Shown one piece after another: positions 7,259 through 14,062 of a stretch of 15,169 bases of DNA. The DNA lies in NCBI GenBank assembly GCA_946403545.1, contig CAMJAG010000017.1, positions 1 to 15,169 on the forward strand, written 5' to 3'. Position 1 is the stretch's first letter. Each line of letters opens with the position of its first letter. The notes under the pieces are model-generated. The model had not been told where the DNA came from. It saw only the letters and a list, made by a program, of their open reading frames with translations, and did not search any database. A program made the translations under genes and the position numbers. Source of the stretch: an uncultured Caryophanales bacterium. GTDB lineage: Bacteria; Bacillota_I; Bacilli_A; RFN20; CAG-826.

Positions 7259-7295
7259 TGCTAAAATAAATTAACTTTTAGATTATTCGGAGGAA
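7259..7295 (+). promoter_or_regulatory. Extended -10 promoter and strong ribosome site for the gene at 7303
   Basis: TG-C-TAAAAT (7259-7267) is an extended -10; the -35 region (TTTAAT) is poor. A start near 7274 leaves about 28 bases of leader holding GGAGGA (7290-7295), 7 bases before the ATG. The arrangement suggests efficient translation. Confidence 0.5.
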
Positions 7296-7302
7296 AAATC
7301 TT

Positions 7303-7995
7303 ATGAAAAAATTGGGTAAAATTTTAGTCTTTAGTGCTTTAGGATTATTCGTACTTTGGCTCGTATTCTTCTGCCTCAGATACATCGTATTCCAAAAATC
7401 TTTAGACTTAGGAAAAGGATTCCAAGATCACTTCCAAGCTATCGGTGGCGTTTTCGGTGATTTACATTACTTTGATGATAAGTTCACAATTCTCTGGAAA
7501 GCTGCTGGTTGGTTAGTCGCTTGGTTCACAATTGGCTTCGGTTTCTTAATGTTAATCGAAGGCATCTTCAAGAGAAAACCAATTATGTTTGTTGCTTTAG
7601 CAGCATTAGTCCTTGGCGGTTTCGCTGTATTAGACTACATCGCAATGTCTGGCAACTACGCTTACTATATTGGTAGATTCGCTGGCAAGAACACATTCTA
7701 TGTCTTAGCACTTGTTGGTTTCATTATCTTAGGATTCGTTGTTTGGGCAGCTGCTATCGCTGGTGGCGTCTTAGCAAGTAAAGATGATAAGAAAGATGAA
7801 GAACCTGCTCCTGCTCCAGCAGAAGAACCTGCTAAAGAAGAAGCACCTGCAGAAGAACCAAAGGAAGAAGAAGCTCCAGCTGAAGAACCAACAGAAGAGC
7901 CAGCTCCTGAAGAAGCTCCAGCAGATGAAGCTCCAGCAGAGGAACCTGCTAATGAAGAAGCACCTGCAGAAGATAAACCTGCAGACGCAGAATAA
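7303..7995 (+). CDS. Four-segment membrane protein with repetitive Glu/Ala/Pro-rich tail
   Basis: 230 residues, not recognised as a named family. Hydrophobic segments lie at about 5-25, 65-87, 93-114 and 131-155. After a Lys/Asp-rich border (160-165) the last 65 residues are almost only Glu, Pro and Ala with octads such as EEAPAEEP. With four segments and a positively charged N-terminus (MKKLGK), both termini should face the cytoplasm. Similar acidic tails occur on several membrane and secreted proteins and may act as disordered spacers or binding tails. The tail holds a near-exact 32-base DNA duplication, so its length is probably variable among strains. A strong ribosome site and many C-ending codons (ttc, atc) suggest high expression. 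Its promoter appears separate from the YolD gene. Confidence 0.7.
   Translation: MKKLGKILVFSALGLFVLWLVFFCLRYIVFQKSLDLGKGFQDHFQAIGGVFGDLHYFDDKFTILWKAAGWLVAWFTIGFGFLMLIEGIFKRKPIMFVALAALVLGGFAVLDYIAMSGNYAYYIGRFAGKNTFYVLALVGFIILGFVVWAAAIAGGVLASKDDKKDEEPAPAPAEEPAKEEAPAEEPKEEEAPAEEPTEEPAPEEAPADEAPAEEPANEEAPAEDKPADAE
7825..7856 (+). repeat. In-frame direct repeat within acidic tail, copy 1
   Basis: 32 bases starting gaacctgctaa, identical to 7942-7973 except for one base (A versus T). The offset is 117 bases (39 codons). It encodes EPAKEEAPAEE. Confidence 0.85.
7942..7973 (+). repeat. In-frame direct repeat within acidic tail, copy 2
   Basis: Second copy of the repeat at 7825-7856, 31 of 32 bases matching; it encodes EPANEEAPAED. 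The copies are a likely substrate for slippage or recombination. Confidence 0.85.
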
Positions 7996-8029
7996 TTTCT
8001 AACGAAATTTAAAAAGTTTAAAAATATTA

Positions 8030-8059
8030 AAAAGATTCGCAAATCAATGCGAATCTTTT
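8030..8059. terminator. Bidirectional Rho-independent terminator between convergent genes
   Basis: A perfect 12-bp stem (8030-8041 with 8048-8059, loop aatcaa). The plus side runs into ctttt-aatttt and the minus side into TTTTTAATATTTTT, so it can end both the acidic-tail membrane protein gene and the aminopeptidase gene. Confidence 0.9.
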
Positions 8060-8084
8060 AATTTTGTCTTTTTCCTTATATATA

Positions 8085-9311
8085 TTAGATAGCCCATTCG
8101 CCATCTTTGAAGATTTGAGTTCTTCTACCATCTTCAGAGACACCCACAATTGATAAGTCTGCTGTACCAATCATGAAGTCTACGTGGATCATTGAGTGGT
8201 TAACGCCAGCTTTTTTAATTTCTTCTGGACTCATTTCTAATCCACCAGGTAATAATTCTGGGAATCCAATACCTAATGCACAGTGACATACAGCATTTTC
8301 ATCAAATAATGTGTTATAGAAAAGAATACCTGTTTTATTAATTGGAGATGAGAATGGAACAAGTGCAACTTCACCTAACATTGAAGCACCTTCATCCATT
8401 TTAACCATTGTTTCCAATAGTTTTTGGTTCTTTTTCGCGGTGACTTTACTTACTTTTCCGTTTTCAAATGTAATTGTAAAGTCTGTAATAAGTTCACCTT
8501 GATAGCTAAGTGGTAAGGATGCCACTAAAGTACCTTCTGCTTTACCTGCGATTGGAGTAGAGAATACTTCTTCTGTAGGGATATTTGGATTAAATGCTCC
8601 TTTAGCAGGTGTTTCTTCAATGCCTGCGCCCCACTTCATATTAGGATTTAGTCCTACTTTGAAGTCTGTACCATTTTTGGATTTATATTCCAAAGAAACT
8701 AATCTGAGTTTTTCAAGTTTTTCTCTATTTGAGATTAATGTAGCGTTATGTTTATTCCAGTTTTCGATAGCGTCGTTTTCATCTACTCTTGATGTAGTTA
8801 AGATTGCTTCCCATAACTTTTCAACAGCGGTATCTTCATCTAATTTAGGGAATACTTTTTTAGCCCAATCTTTTCCTGGGACTGCTGCGATACACCATTT
8901 GTATTTACCATCAATTTGGTCTCTATATTTTCTAATCTTTGGATAGATTTTTGCTCTAGATTTAGCAATTTTCTTTTGGTTAAGTCCTTTAAATGCATCT
9001 GGATCTTCAGAGATGATATGTAAGATAGATGGCATTTTCTTAGCCATATATTTATATTTATCTAATTCAAATGATTTAAGTTTACCTAATGTAGATATCT
9101 TTTCATTCTTTAATTTAAGTCTTGTAGTTTTATCATCACTCCAGAATACTTTAACTTCTGACGCTCCTGCGTTATAGCATTCTTCAACGACCATTCTTAC
9201 GAATTCTGGTTGATCTAATTCAGCATTAATCCAAACTTCATCTTTTGGTTTAACTGCTATACCGACATTAGCGATTAATTTAGCGTATTTTCTTAGTCTT
9301 TCTAAGTCCAT
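8085..9311 (-). CDS. M29-family aminopeptidase (AmpS/PepS type)
   Basis: 408 residues, the standard M29 length. The expected dinuclear metal ligands are in place: E248 in NIPTEEVF, E314 in LGEVALVP, H343 in CHCALG, and H376 and D378 in MIHVDFMIG; as I recall the Staphylococcus AmpS ligands, all five are shifted by the same five positions. The N-terminal domain (about 1-220) is the family's accessory domain, and the C-terminal GVSEDGRRTQIFKDGEW is typical. The enzyme removes N-terminal amino acids from short peptides in the cytoplasm, using zinc or cobalt. AGGAGAG lies about 7 bases before the ATG. It is monocistronic, with a shared terminator downstream and a promoter region shared with the divergent membrane operon. 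Confidence 0.93.
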   Translation of the reverse strand: MDLERLRKYAKLIANVGIAVKPKDEVWINAELDQPEFVRMVVEECYNAGASEVKVFWSDDKTTRLKLKNEKISTLGKLKSFELDKYKYMAKKMPSILHIISEDPDAFKGLNQKKIAKSRAKIYPKIRKYRDQIDGKYKWCIAAVPGKDWAKKVFPKLDEDTAVEKLWEAILTTSRVDENDAIENWNKHNATLISNREKLEKLRLVSLEYKSKNGTDFKVGLNPNMKWGAGIEETPAKGAFNPNIPTEEVFSTPIAGKAEGTLVASLPLSYQGELITDFTITFENGKVSKVTAKKNQKLLETMVKMDEGASMLGEVALVPFSSPINKTGILFYNTLFDENAVCHCALGIGFPELLPGGLEMSPEEIKKAGVNHSMIHVDFMIGTADLSIVGVSEDGRRTQIFKDGEWAI

Positions 9312-9344
9312 ATATGTTCTCTCCTAACTATAAATATTTCTTTG

Positions 9345-9374
9345 TGCTATATTATATCTATAATATTGGAGGAG
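9345..9374. promoter_or_regulatory. Divergent promoter between aminopeptidase and membrane-protein operon
   Basis: The plus strand has an extended -10, TGC-TATATT (9345-9353), giving a start near 9360 and a short leader with GGAGGAG (9368-9374). On the minus strand TATAAT is the complement of 9351-9356, overlapping the plus -10 by three bases; it would start the aminopeptidase mRNA near 9344. The TATAAT at 9359-9364 looks better on paper, but its start would fall inside the Shine-Dalgarno, so I reject it as the main plus -10. Confidence 0.45.
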
Positions 9375-9380
9375 TAAAAG

Positions 9381-9938
9381 ATGGGAAAATTATTTAAGAA
9401 ATATAAATGGATGCAAATATTCCTAGGTTGTTTACTTTTAGTTGCCGGTATAGTCACTATTATTATTGATTTTATTAATGTAGGAACACTAACTACTGTC
9501 TTATCTATTATTATTGCGGTTGTGTTATTTACCTTTGGTATTTTTATCTTCTTAGTATGTTTGATGGAAAATTCTATTGGGTATTTCACATCTAGTATGG
9601 GTTATGCTTCCCTTATGATAGCGTTAGGTGTTGTTTTATGTATTCAACATCAATTTATTGGACAAGTAATTCTTTATTTTGTCGCTGTTAGCGCATTAGC
9701 GTTTGGAATTTGTGAATTAATTAAATCTGTTGTTTTAATAAAATATCATGGTAGAAATAGCTATATTATTTTGGGTTTTGTATTAGCGGCATTAGGTATT
9801 ACATTAGGTGTTACTTGTTTATGCTTACAAAACAAAGCAATCATTCTTCAAATAGTCTACTTTATAGTAGGTTCTATCTTTATAGCAGCGGGCACTGTAG
9901 AAGTTATCTATGGTATTAAATTAGCTAGATTAAAATAG
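9381..9938 (+). CDS. Six-segment membrane protein, possibly DUF308/HdeD-like
   Basis: 185 residues, nearly all hydrophobic, with segments at about 9-30, 37-61, 71-90, 95-120, 126-149 and 153-180 and a basic start (MGKLFKKYKW). The pattern of paired helices with G-I-F-I-F, A-F-G-I-C-E and A-A-G-T-V-E-V-I-Y-G turns resembles DUF308 (HdeD-like) proteins, where three helix pairs repeat. HdeD acts in acid resistance in enterobacteria, but that role cannot be carried over. GGAGGAG lies 6 bases before the ATG. It is first in a packed set of three plus-strand membrane genes, 3 bases ahead of the next. Confidence 0.7.
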   Translation: MGKLFKKYKWMQIFLGCLLLVAGIVTIIIDFINVGTLTTVLSIIIAVVLFTFGIFIFLVCLMENSIGYFTSSMGYASLMIALGVVLCIQHQFIGQVILYFVAVSALAFGICELIKSVVLIKYHGRNSYIILGFVLAALGITLGVTCLCLQNKAIILQIVYFIVGSIFIAAGTVEVIYGIKLARLK

Positions 9939-9941
9939 TAT

Positions 9942-10547
9942 ATGAATAATAAAATATCCGACAGAATCATTAAGGCAGTTGCATCATTGTTTTGCCTAAT
10001 ATGTGGTGTTGTAATGATTATTTTAGGCAACACAAAATGGAAAGAATATTCATGGACTAATACCTTTGGTATTCTCATTTGTATCGTTTCTTTTATGGTA
10101 CTTGCAGTAAATATCCTTGCAATAGTAGCGGCAAAGAAAATGTCCAGATTAAATGACCTTCCTGATGGAGAAGTTTCTCCTGTTAACTTAGCGAATGTTT
10201 TAAAAGGTATTGATGTTGTTAACGTCAACACTCCACACGAACAATACGCTAGAAATTTAGTGGATTTAGGTATATTCGCTCTTAAAAGAGCAAATCTATA
10301 TAGATCAGCGGAACAATTTGAATTCTCTTTTGATAATCCAAGATGTTTAACCGTTACTGATGTGCACGGTAATGAATATGAATTAGATTTAGACCTTTAT
10401 ATTCATCATGATGATCAAAAAATGAGCAACAAACTATGCGAAAATGATGCTCTTATTGGAGAGCCAGATTTCGATAGAGAATATGTTATAGAAGAAGTTC
10501 TTGATAGATCTAGAAGATTATTACAAGATAATATTAAACATGACTAA
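9942..10547 (+). CDS. Two-segment membrane protein with cytoplasmic domain, unknown family
   Basis: 201 residues, not recognised. Two hydrophobic segments (about 11-29 and 41-64) are followed by about 135 soluble residues rich in Asp, Glu and Leu, including KGIDVVNVNTPHEQYARNL, CLTVTDVHGNEYELDLDLY and an acidic helix near the end (EEVLDRSRRLLQDNI). With KK after the second helix, the soluble part should be cytoplasmic. The ATG comes only 3 bases after the preceding stop and has no good Shine-Dalgarno (aaaatagtat), so translation probably depends on the upstream gene. Its 3' end overlaps the next gene by 8 bases. Confidence 0.75.
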   Translation: MNNKISDRIIKAVASLFCLICGVVMIILGNTKWKEYSWTNTFGILICIVSFMVLAVNILAIVAAKKMSRLNDLPDGEVSPVNLANVLKGIDVVNVNTPHEQYARNLVDLGIFALKRANLYRSAEQFEFSFDNPRCLTVTDVHGNEYELDLDLYIHHDDQKMSNKLCENDALIGEPDFDREYVIEEVLDRSRRLLQDNIKHD

Positions 10548-10878
10548 ATTTAGACCAATACCAAAATGGAAGAGTATTGTAGGTATCGCAAGTAGCGGAG
10601 TAATCGCTATGTGCGGACTTGGTTTTTGTCTTGGTGCTAACTATGTAGAAAATACAGATGTTCAAGCAGCTTTATTGCTTATTGGAATCGTATTAATTGC
10701 TATCGGTTTATTCTTCTTGTTTATCAATTTATATTTGTTTAAGCTCTCAAATATAGAAAGAAATAAATTGGCTGCAAAGAAAGAAAACAATAATCAAAAT
10801 GAAAAAATAGAAACTTTGCATAAACTATTAGCAGAAGGCAAAATCTCCATTGAAGAATATGATAAATTGAGTAAATAA
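10540..10878 (+). CDS. Small membrane protein with C-terminal SHOCT-like motif
   Basis: 112 residues from the ATG at 10540. A TTG at 10501 would add 13 residues, but it reads deep into the preceding gene; the ATG gives an 8-base overlap and a natural basic start (MTKFRPIPKWK). Two hydrophobic segments (about 12-33 and 43-67) are followed by a charged Asn/Lys-rich linker and a C-terminal helix pair, KIETLHKLLAEGKISIEEYDKL (about 89-110, shown in full sense: 'LLAEGKISIEEYDKL'). That matches the SHOCT domain consensus (LLxxGxITxEEFxxxK), a short module found at protein ends and thought to mediate oligomerisation or binding. Function unknown. It ends one base before the stop of the convergent sfp-like gene, with no terminator between. 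Confidence 0.75.
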   Translation: MTKFRPIPKWKSIVGIASSGVIAMCGLGFCLGANYVENTDVQAALLLIGIVLIAIGLFFLFINLYLFKLSNIERNKLAAKKENNNQNEKIETLHKLLAEGKISIEEYDKLSK

Positions 10879-10879
10879 A

Positions 10880-11449
10880 TTATTCTTGATAACAGATGCA
10901 TAGTGAATAGCCATCCGCTAACAACTTGTATCTGTTTTTTATTACCTTATCGCCAACTTTTATGGTAGTTTCGTCGAGGATTTCAACATCTTTTAAAGGT
11001 GTTGTTAATCCTGTTCCGAGTAATTTAATAGCAGCTTCTTTTTTACTCCATATTTCAAAGAAACGATTAACACTATCGGTTTCTTTAATATATTCTTGGT
11101 CTTTTTCATTAAAGAATTTCATTAATTTTAAGTTATCTTCATTAATCTTTTGAATATCAATTCCAACTTCTTTGTTATCAACCACTACTGCTACAAAGTT
11201 ACCACTATGAGAGATATTAAAATATGGTTTACCTTTTATATAAGGTTTTTTATTCTCGTTATAGTAAACATTAACTTCATTAAACTCCCCTATTAATCTA
11301 ATGAGTAAAACATATGCTAAGATGCATGTTTTAAATTGTTCCTCTTTAGGTAAATGAGAGGCTTTTTCATATCTAGCAGGATAATTAACTTTAATATATT
11401 CAATATCCTTTTCAGTTAATGTTTCAATCGTACTTATTAAATAGTTCAT
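10880..11449 (-). CDS. 4'-phosphopantetheinyl transferase, Sfp family
   Basis: 189 residues, somewhat short for the Sfp class. Core motifs are FNISHSG (about 77-83, H81), EVGIDIQKI (94-102, D98) and WSKKEAAIKLLGTGL (134-148, E138). The enzyme transfers phosphopantetheine from CoA to a serine of carrier proteins, such as the acyl carrier protein. The magnesium ligands of Sfp are Asp, Glu and Glu; here the second is Gln100 (GIDIQ), a change seen in some active members, so activity is still expected. No carrier-protein or polyketide/peptide synthetase gene is visible, so it may serve fatty-acid ACP, perhaps in place of AcpS. There is no Shine-Dalgarno before the ATG; a TATAAT ends 13 bases upstream, so the mRNA leader would be very short. 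Confidence 0.9.
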   Translation of the reverse strand: MNYLISTIETLTEKDIEYIKVNYPARYEKASHLPKEEQFKTCILAYVLLIRLIGEFNEVNVYYNENKKPYIKGKPYFNISHSGNFVAVVVDNKEVGIDIQKINEDNLKLMKFFNEKDQEYIKETDSVNRFFEIWSKKEAAIKLLGTGLTTPLKDVEILDETTIKVGDKVIKNRYKLLADGYSLCICYQE

Positions 11450-11480
11450 AAATCTAATATTTATTATACAATATTAGCAT
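11445..11480. promoter_or_regulatory. Overlapping divergent promoters for sfp-like and U32 genes
   Basis: Only 31 bases separate the two start codons. Plus strand: TTCATA (11445-11450), 16-base spacer, TACAAT (11467-11472), start near 11479, ATG at 11481. Minus strand: TATAAT is the complement of 11463-11468, overlapping the plus -10 by two bases, with a start near 11456 and ATG at 11449. Neither gene has a Shine-Dalgarno. The plus -35 lies on the sfp-like start codon. Confidence 0.45.
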
Positions 11481-13748
11481 ATGGAATTACTATGTCCCGC
11501 TGGTAACATAATTGCTGCATACTCTGCATTCAAAGGAGGAGCAGATGCTATCTATATAGGTGGCAAAAGATTCTCTGCTAGAGCAAGTGCGGCTAATTTT
11601 TCTGATGAAGAAATAAAAGAGATAGTATTTTACGCTCATTCAATAGGAAAAAAGGTATATGTAACCTTAAATACTTTGCTATTCCAAGATGAATTTATGG
11701 AAGCAGTTAGCTTTGCTAATTATCTATATTCTATAAATATTGATGGTCTTATTATTCAAGATCTTGGATTAGCAAATTATTTACATAAAACAATCCCTGG
11801 ATTACCACTTAACGCTTCCACTCAAATGAATGTTCATAACATTAAACAAGCTGAAGCATTAGTAAGTATGGGATTTAAGAGAATTGTTTTAGCGAGAGAA
11901 AGTAATATTGAGTTTGTTAAAAGAGTTAAAGCATTAGGGGTGGAAGTTGAAGTCTTTGGTCATGGTGCTTTATGTGTATCTTATTCTGGTAATTGTTTAT
12001 TATCTTCTTTTATTGGAGGTAGAAGTGGTAACCGTGGAAGATGCGCTCAACCATGTAGAATGAGATATGACTTATTAGAAGATGGTAAGACTTTAATTCA
12101 AGATAAGTTTGCAATATCCACTAAAGATTTAATGACTATAGATAACATTCCAGAACTTATTAACGCTGGAGTGGATTCTCTTAAGATTGAGGGAAGACTT
12201 AAATCTAATGAATATATTTATTCAGTAAGCAAAGCTTATAGACACGCAATTGATGCAGTTATTGAACATAAGAAGAATAATTTAATAGATATAGATAAAG
12301 AAGAACTTAAAAAGATATTTAATAGACAATTTACTAAGGGTTACATCTTTGATGAAACCCCATTTAATCTTTTAAATATGGATTCCTCATCTCATATTGG
12401 GGAACCTATAGGTAAAGTTATTAAAGCAGGTAAGAATAGAGTGTCTATTCAATTAAGTAAAACTGTTCATAGACTTGATGGCATTAGATTTAATAACAAA
12501 GGTCAATTTGGATTAACTATCGAAAAGATGTTTGTTAATAAAAATCCAGTTGAAGAAGCATATAAAGGTCAAGTCATTGAATTAGCAGGAATTGAGAAAG
12601 CAGAAGTTCTTAATAACGCTGAAGTAATTAGAAGCAAAGACTACCTATTAAATAAGAGAATTGAAGATGAATTGAAAGAGCAGTTGAAGGTTAATATCAT
12701 TGGTAAATTTATCGCTAAAATGAATAAACCTATTACTCTAGAAGTTTCTTTCAATGGACATGCAGAAAAAGTTGAAGGTGCTACGCCTTTAGAAGCTACT
12801 GGTGAAGGGACTACAAAACTAAGAGTCATTGAGCAGTTGAATAAGACTGGCGAATTCCCTTATGCTTTTGAAGATATCGATGTTGATATGGACAAATGCT
12901 TTATCCCAATCAGTGAAATCAATAAGCTTAAGAAAGAAGCATTAACAAAACTACAAGAAAGCTTCTACGTAGAAAATAAGGATCTTCCAAAACCATATGA
13001 AAACCTTGATGTTTTTAGAACACAGTCGAGTTTTAACGGTTATTTTGTAGAAAATGTTGCCCAAAAAGAATCAATTAAAGAAAACTATGTTTCTCGTGTA
13101 TTTGCAAATTCTAAAGGCCAAAACAAGCTTGAAAATAGAGTGACTAAGAACGAAAACTTTGGCCTTCAAGACACTGTTGTTCATTTCTTTATTGATAAGG
13201 AAAATAATGACAACATGTTAATTGCATCGCCATATTGTAATATTACAAATTCTTATGCTTTAGATTGTTATTATGAACATGGTTTCGATCAATGCATTCT
13301 TTCATTTGAATTAGATAAAGAATCAATTAAATCTCTTATTTTAGACTACAAAAATAGGCATAATTCTGAACCTAATCTTGGTATCGTAATGTATGGTAAA
13401 ATTGATATGATGATTATGAGGTCATGTCCAGTAGGTAGTTTCTACAAAAATAAAGCTATTCATTGTAACAAATGCCACATCCATAATTACGAATTAATTG
13501 ATAGAACAAGTGAACACTATAGATTAATTGGAGACTCTGAATGTAATGTCAGAATTTTGAACAATCTTCCACTTTATCTTTTAGACAAGCAAGACGAATT
13601 GAATGAGTTAGGAATTAAATCCCACTACTTCATTTTTACAGATGAAGATAAAGAAAAAGTAGCGGACATTTTAAACCGCTACTCAAATAAAACAAAATTC
13701 GACGATTTCGAATTTACAAGAGGACACTTTAACGATAGACCTTTATAA
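11481..13748 (+). CDS. U32 'peptidase' family protein, long form with DUF3656; likely RNA hydroxylation enzyme
   Basis: 755 residues. Residues 1-250 form the U32 barrel: MELLCPAGN start, GGADAIYIGG, NASTQMNVHN, and the U32 signature EVFGHGALCVSYSGNCLLSS (157-176). Four cysteines, C165, C172, C188 and C192 (GRCAQPC), have the spacing of the proposed iron-sulfur ligands of RlhA and TrhP. A DUF3656-like segment follows (about 380-510, ending CFIPISEINKLKKEA), then a C-terminal domain (about 550-755) with further cysteines in MRSCPV and CNKC and a DRTSEHYRLIGD block. U32 proteins were called collagenase-like peptidases, but studied members hydroxylate tRNA or 23S rRNA pyrimidines with prephenate required; that chemistry is the better guess. 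There is no Shine-Dalgarno; the promoter sits next to the ATG. Its 3' end overlaps the convergent chorismate mutase gene by 6 bases. Confidence 0.88.
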   Translation: MELLCPAGNIIAAYSAFKGGADAIYIGGKRFSARASAANFSDEEIKEIVFYAHSIGKKVYVTLNTLLFQDEFMEAVSFANYLYSINIDGLIIQDLGLANYLHKTIPGLPLNASTQMNVHNIKQAEALVSMGFKRIVLARESNIEFVKRVKALGVEVEVFGHGALCVSYSGNCLLSSFIGGRSGNRGRCAQPCRMRYDLLEDGKTLIQDKFAISTKDLMTIDNIPELINAGVDSLKIEGRLKSNEYIYSVSKAYRHAIDAVIEHKKNNLIDIDKEELKKIFNRQFTKGYIFDETPFNLLNMDSSSHIGEPIGKVIKAGKNRVSIQLSKTVHRLDGIRFNNKGQFGLTIEKMFVNKNPVEEAYKGQVIELAGIEKAEVLNNAEVIRSKDYLLNKRIEDELKEQLKVNIIGKFIAKMNKPITLEVSFNGHAEKVEGATPLEATGEGTTKLRVIEQLNKTGEFPYAFEDIDVDMDKCFIPISEINKLKKEALTKLQESFYVENKDLPKPYENLDVFRTQSSFNGYFVENVAQKESIKENYVSRVFANSKGQNKLENRVTKNENFGLQDTVVHFFIDKENNDNMLIASPYCNITNSYALDCYYEHGFDQCILSFELDKESIKSLILDYKNRHNSEPNLGIVMYGKIDMMIMRSCPVGSFYKNKAIHCNKCHIHNYELIDRTSEHYRLIGDSECNVRILNNLPLYLLDKQDELNELGIKSHYFIFTDEDKEKVADILNRYSNKTKFDDFEFTRGHFNDRPL

Positions 13749-13997
13749 TTGAAGGTCTTTGCTAACTTTTAGAATTGCACTAAAGACTTCGTTATAACCT
13801 TTGCGATATTTCTCTTCAATTCTGGAGAGATTTTTTTCTCTAAGAGCTTCTTCTCTTTTTGGATCATAGATGGAAAGGTTATTTTCTTTCTTTAATTGTC
13901 CAATTTTTAAGGAGATATCCATTCTCTTACAAATTAGCTTTGCTAATTCTTCATCAATTCTTTCAATTTCTTCGCGATATTCTTGTAATTTCTCCAT
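13743..13997 (-). CDS. aroQ: Monofunctional chorismate mutase, AroQ class
   Basis: 84 residues, the single-domain all-helical form. Lined up with the E. coli mutase domain, the active-site set is complete: R8, R25, K36, D45, R48, E49 and, near the end, Q83 (E. coli R11, R28, K39, D48, R51, E52, Q88). It converts chorismate to prephenate in the cytoplasm, the branch point to Phe and Tyr. It probably works as an intertwined dimer. GAGGAA lies 8 bases before the ATG. It is divergent from aroB, and its last 6 bases overlap the 3' end of the U32 gene. The symbol aroQ is used here for the mutase class. Confidence 0.9.
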   Translation of the reverse strand: MEKLQEYREEIERIDEELAKLICKRMDISLKIGQLKKENNLSIYDPKREEALREKNLSRIEEKYRKGYNEVFSAILKVSKDLQL

Positions 13998-14024
13998 AAA
14001 ATAGTTCCTCTAAATAATTAGAAA

Positions 14025-14062
14025 TTCAAAATTTTAAATAATTTTGATAAAATAATTATACT
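14025..14062. promoter_or_regulatory. Divergent promoter region of chorismate mutase and aroB, with inverted repeat
   Basis: Plus: TTCAAA (14025-14030), 17-base spacer, TAAAAT (14048-14053) with TG-A before it, start near 14060, only 2-3 bases before the aroB ATG, and no Shine-Dalgarno. Minus: TATAAT (complement of 14055-14060), directly beside the plus -10, giving a leader of about 50 bases for chorismate mutase. A perfect 8-bp inverted repeat, TCAAAATT (14026-14033) and AATTTTGA (14040-14047), fills the space between the aroB -35 and -10 and could be an operator controlling both genes. Confidence 0.45.

Noticed and set aside
7698..8042. Long minus-strand Ser/Ala/Gly-rich open frame
   Set aside because: It is the complement of the Glu/Ala/Pro repeat tail of the plus-strand membrane protein, runs across the terminator and has no ribosome site.
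9359..9364. Consensus TATAAT as the -10 of the membrane operon
   Set aside because: Its start would fall inside the Shine-Dalgarno at 9368-9374; the extended -10 at 9345-9353 fits better.
10501..10539. TTG start extending the SHOCT protein by 13 residues
   Set aside because: It would overlap the previous gene by 47 bases; the ATG at 10540 gives a usual short overlap and a typical membrane-protein start.
11481..13748. Secreted collagenase role for the U32 protein
   Set aside because: No signal peptide, and the Fe-S-type cysteines and prephenate-linked neighbours favour an intracellular RNA-modifying role.
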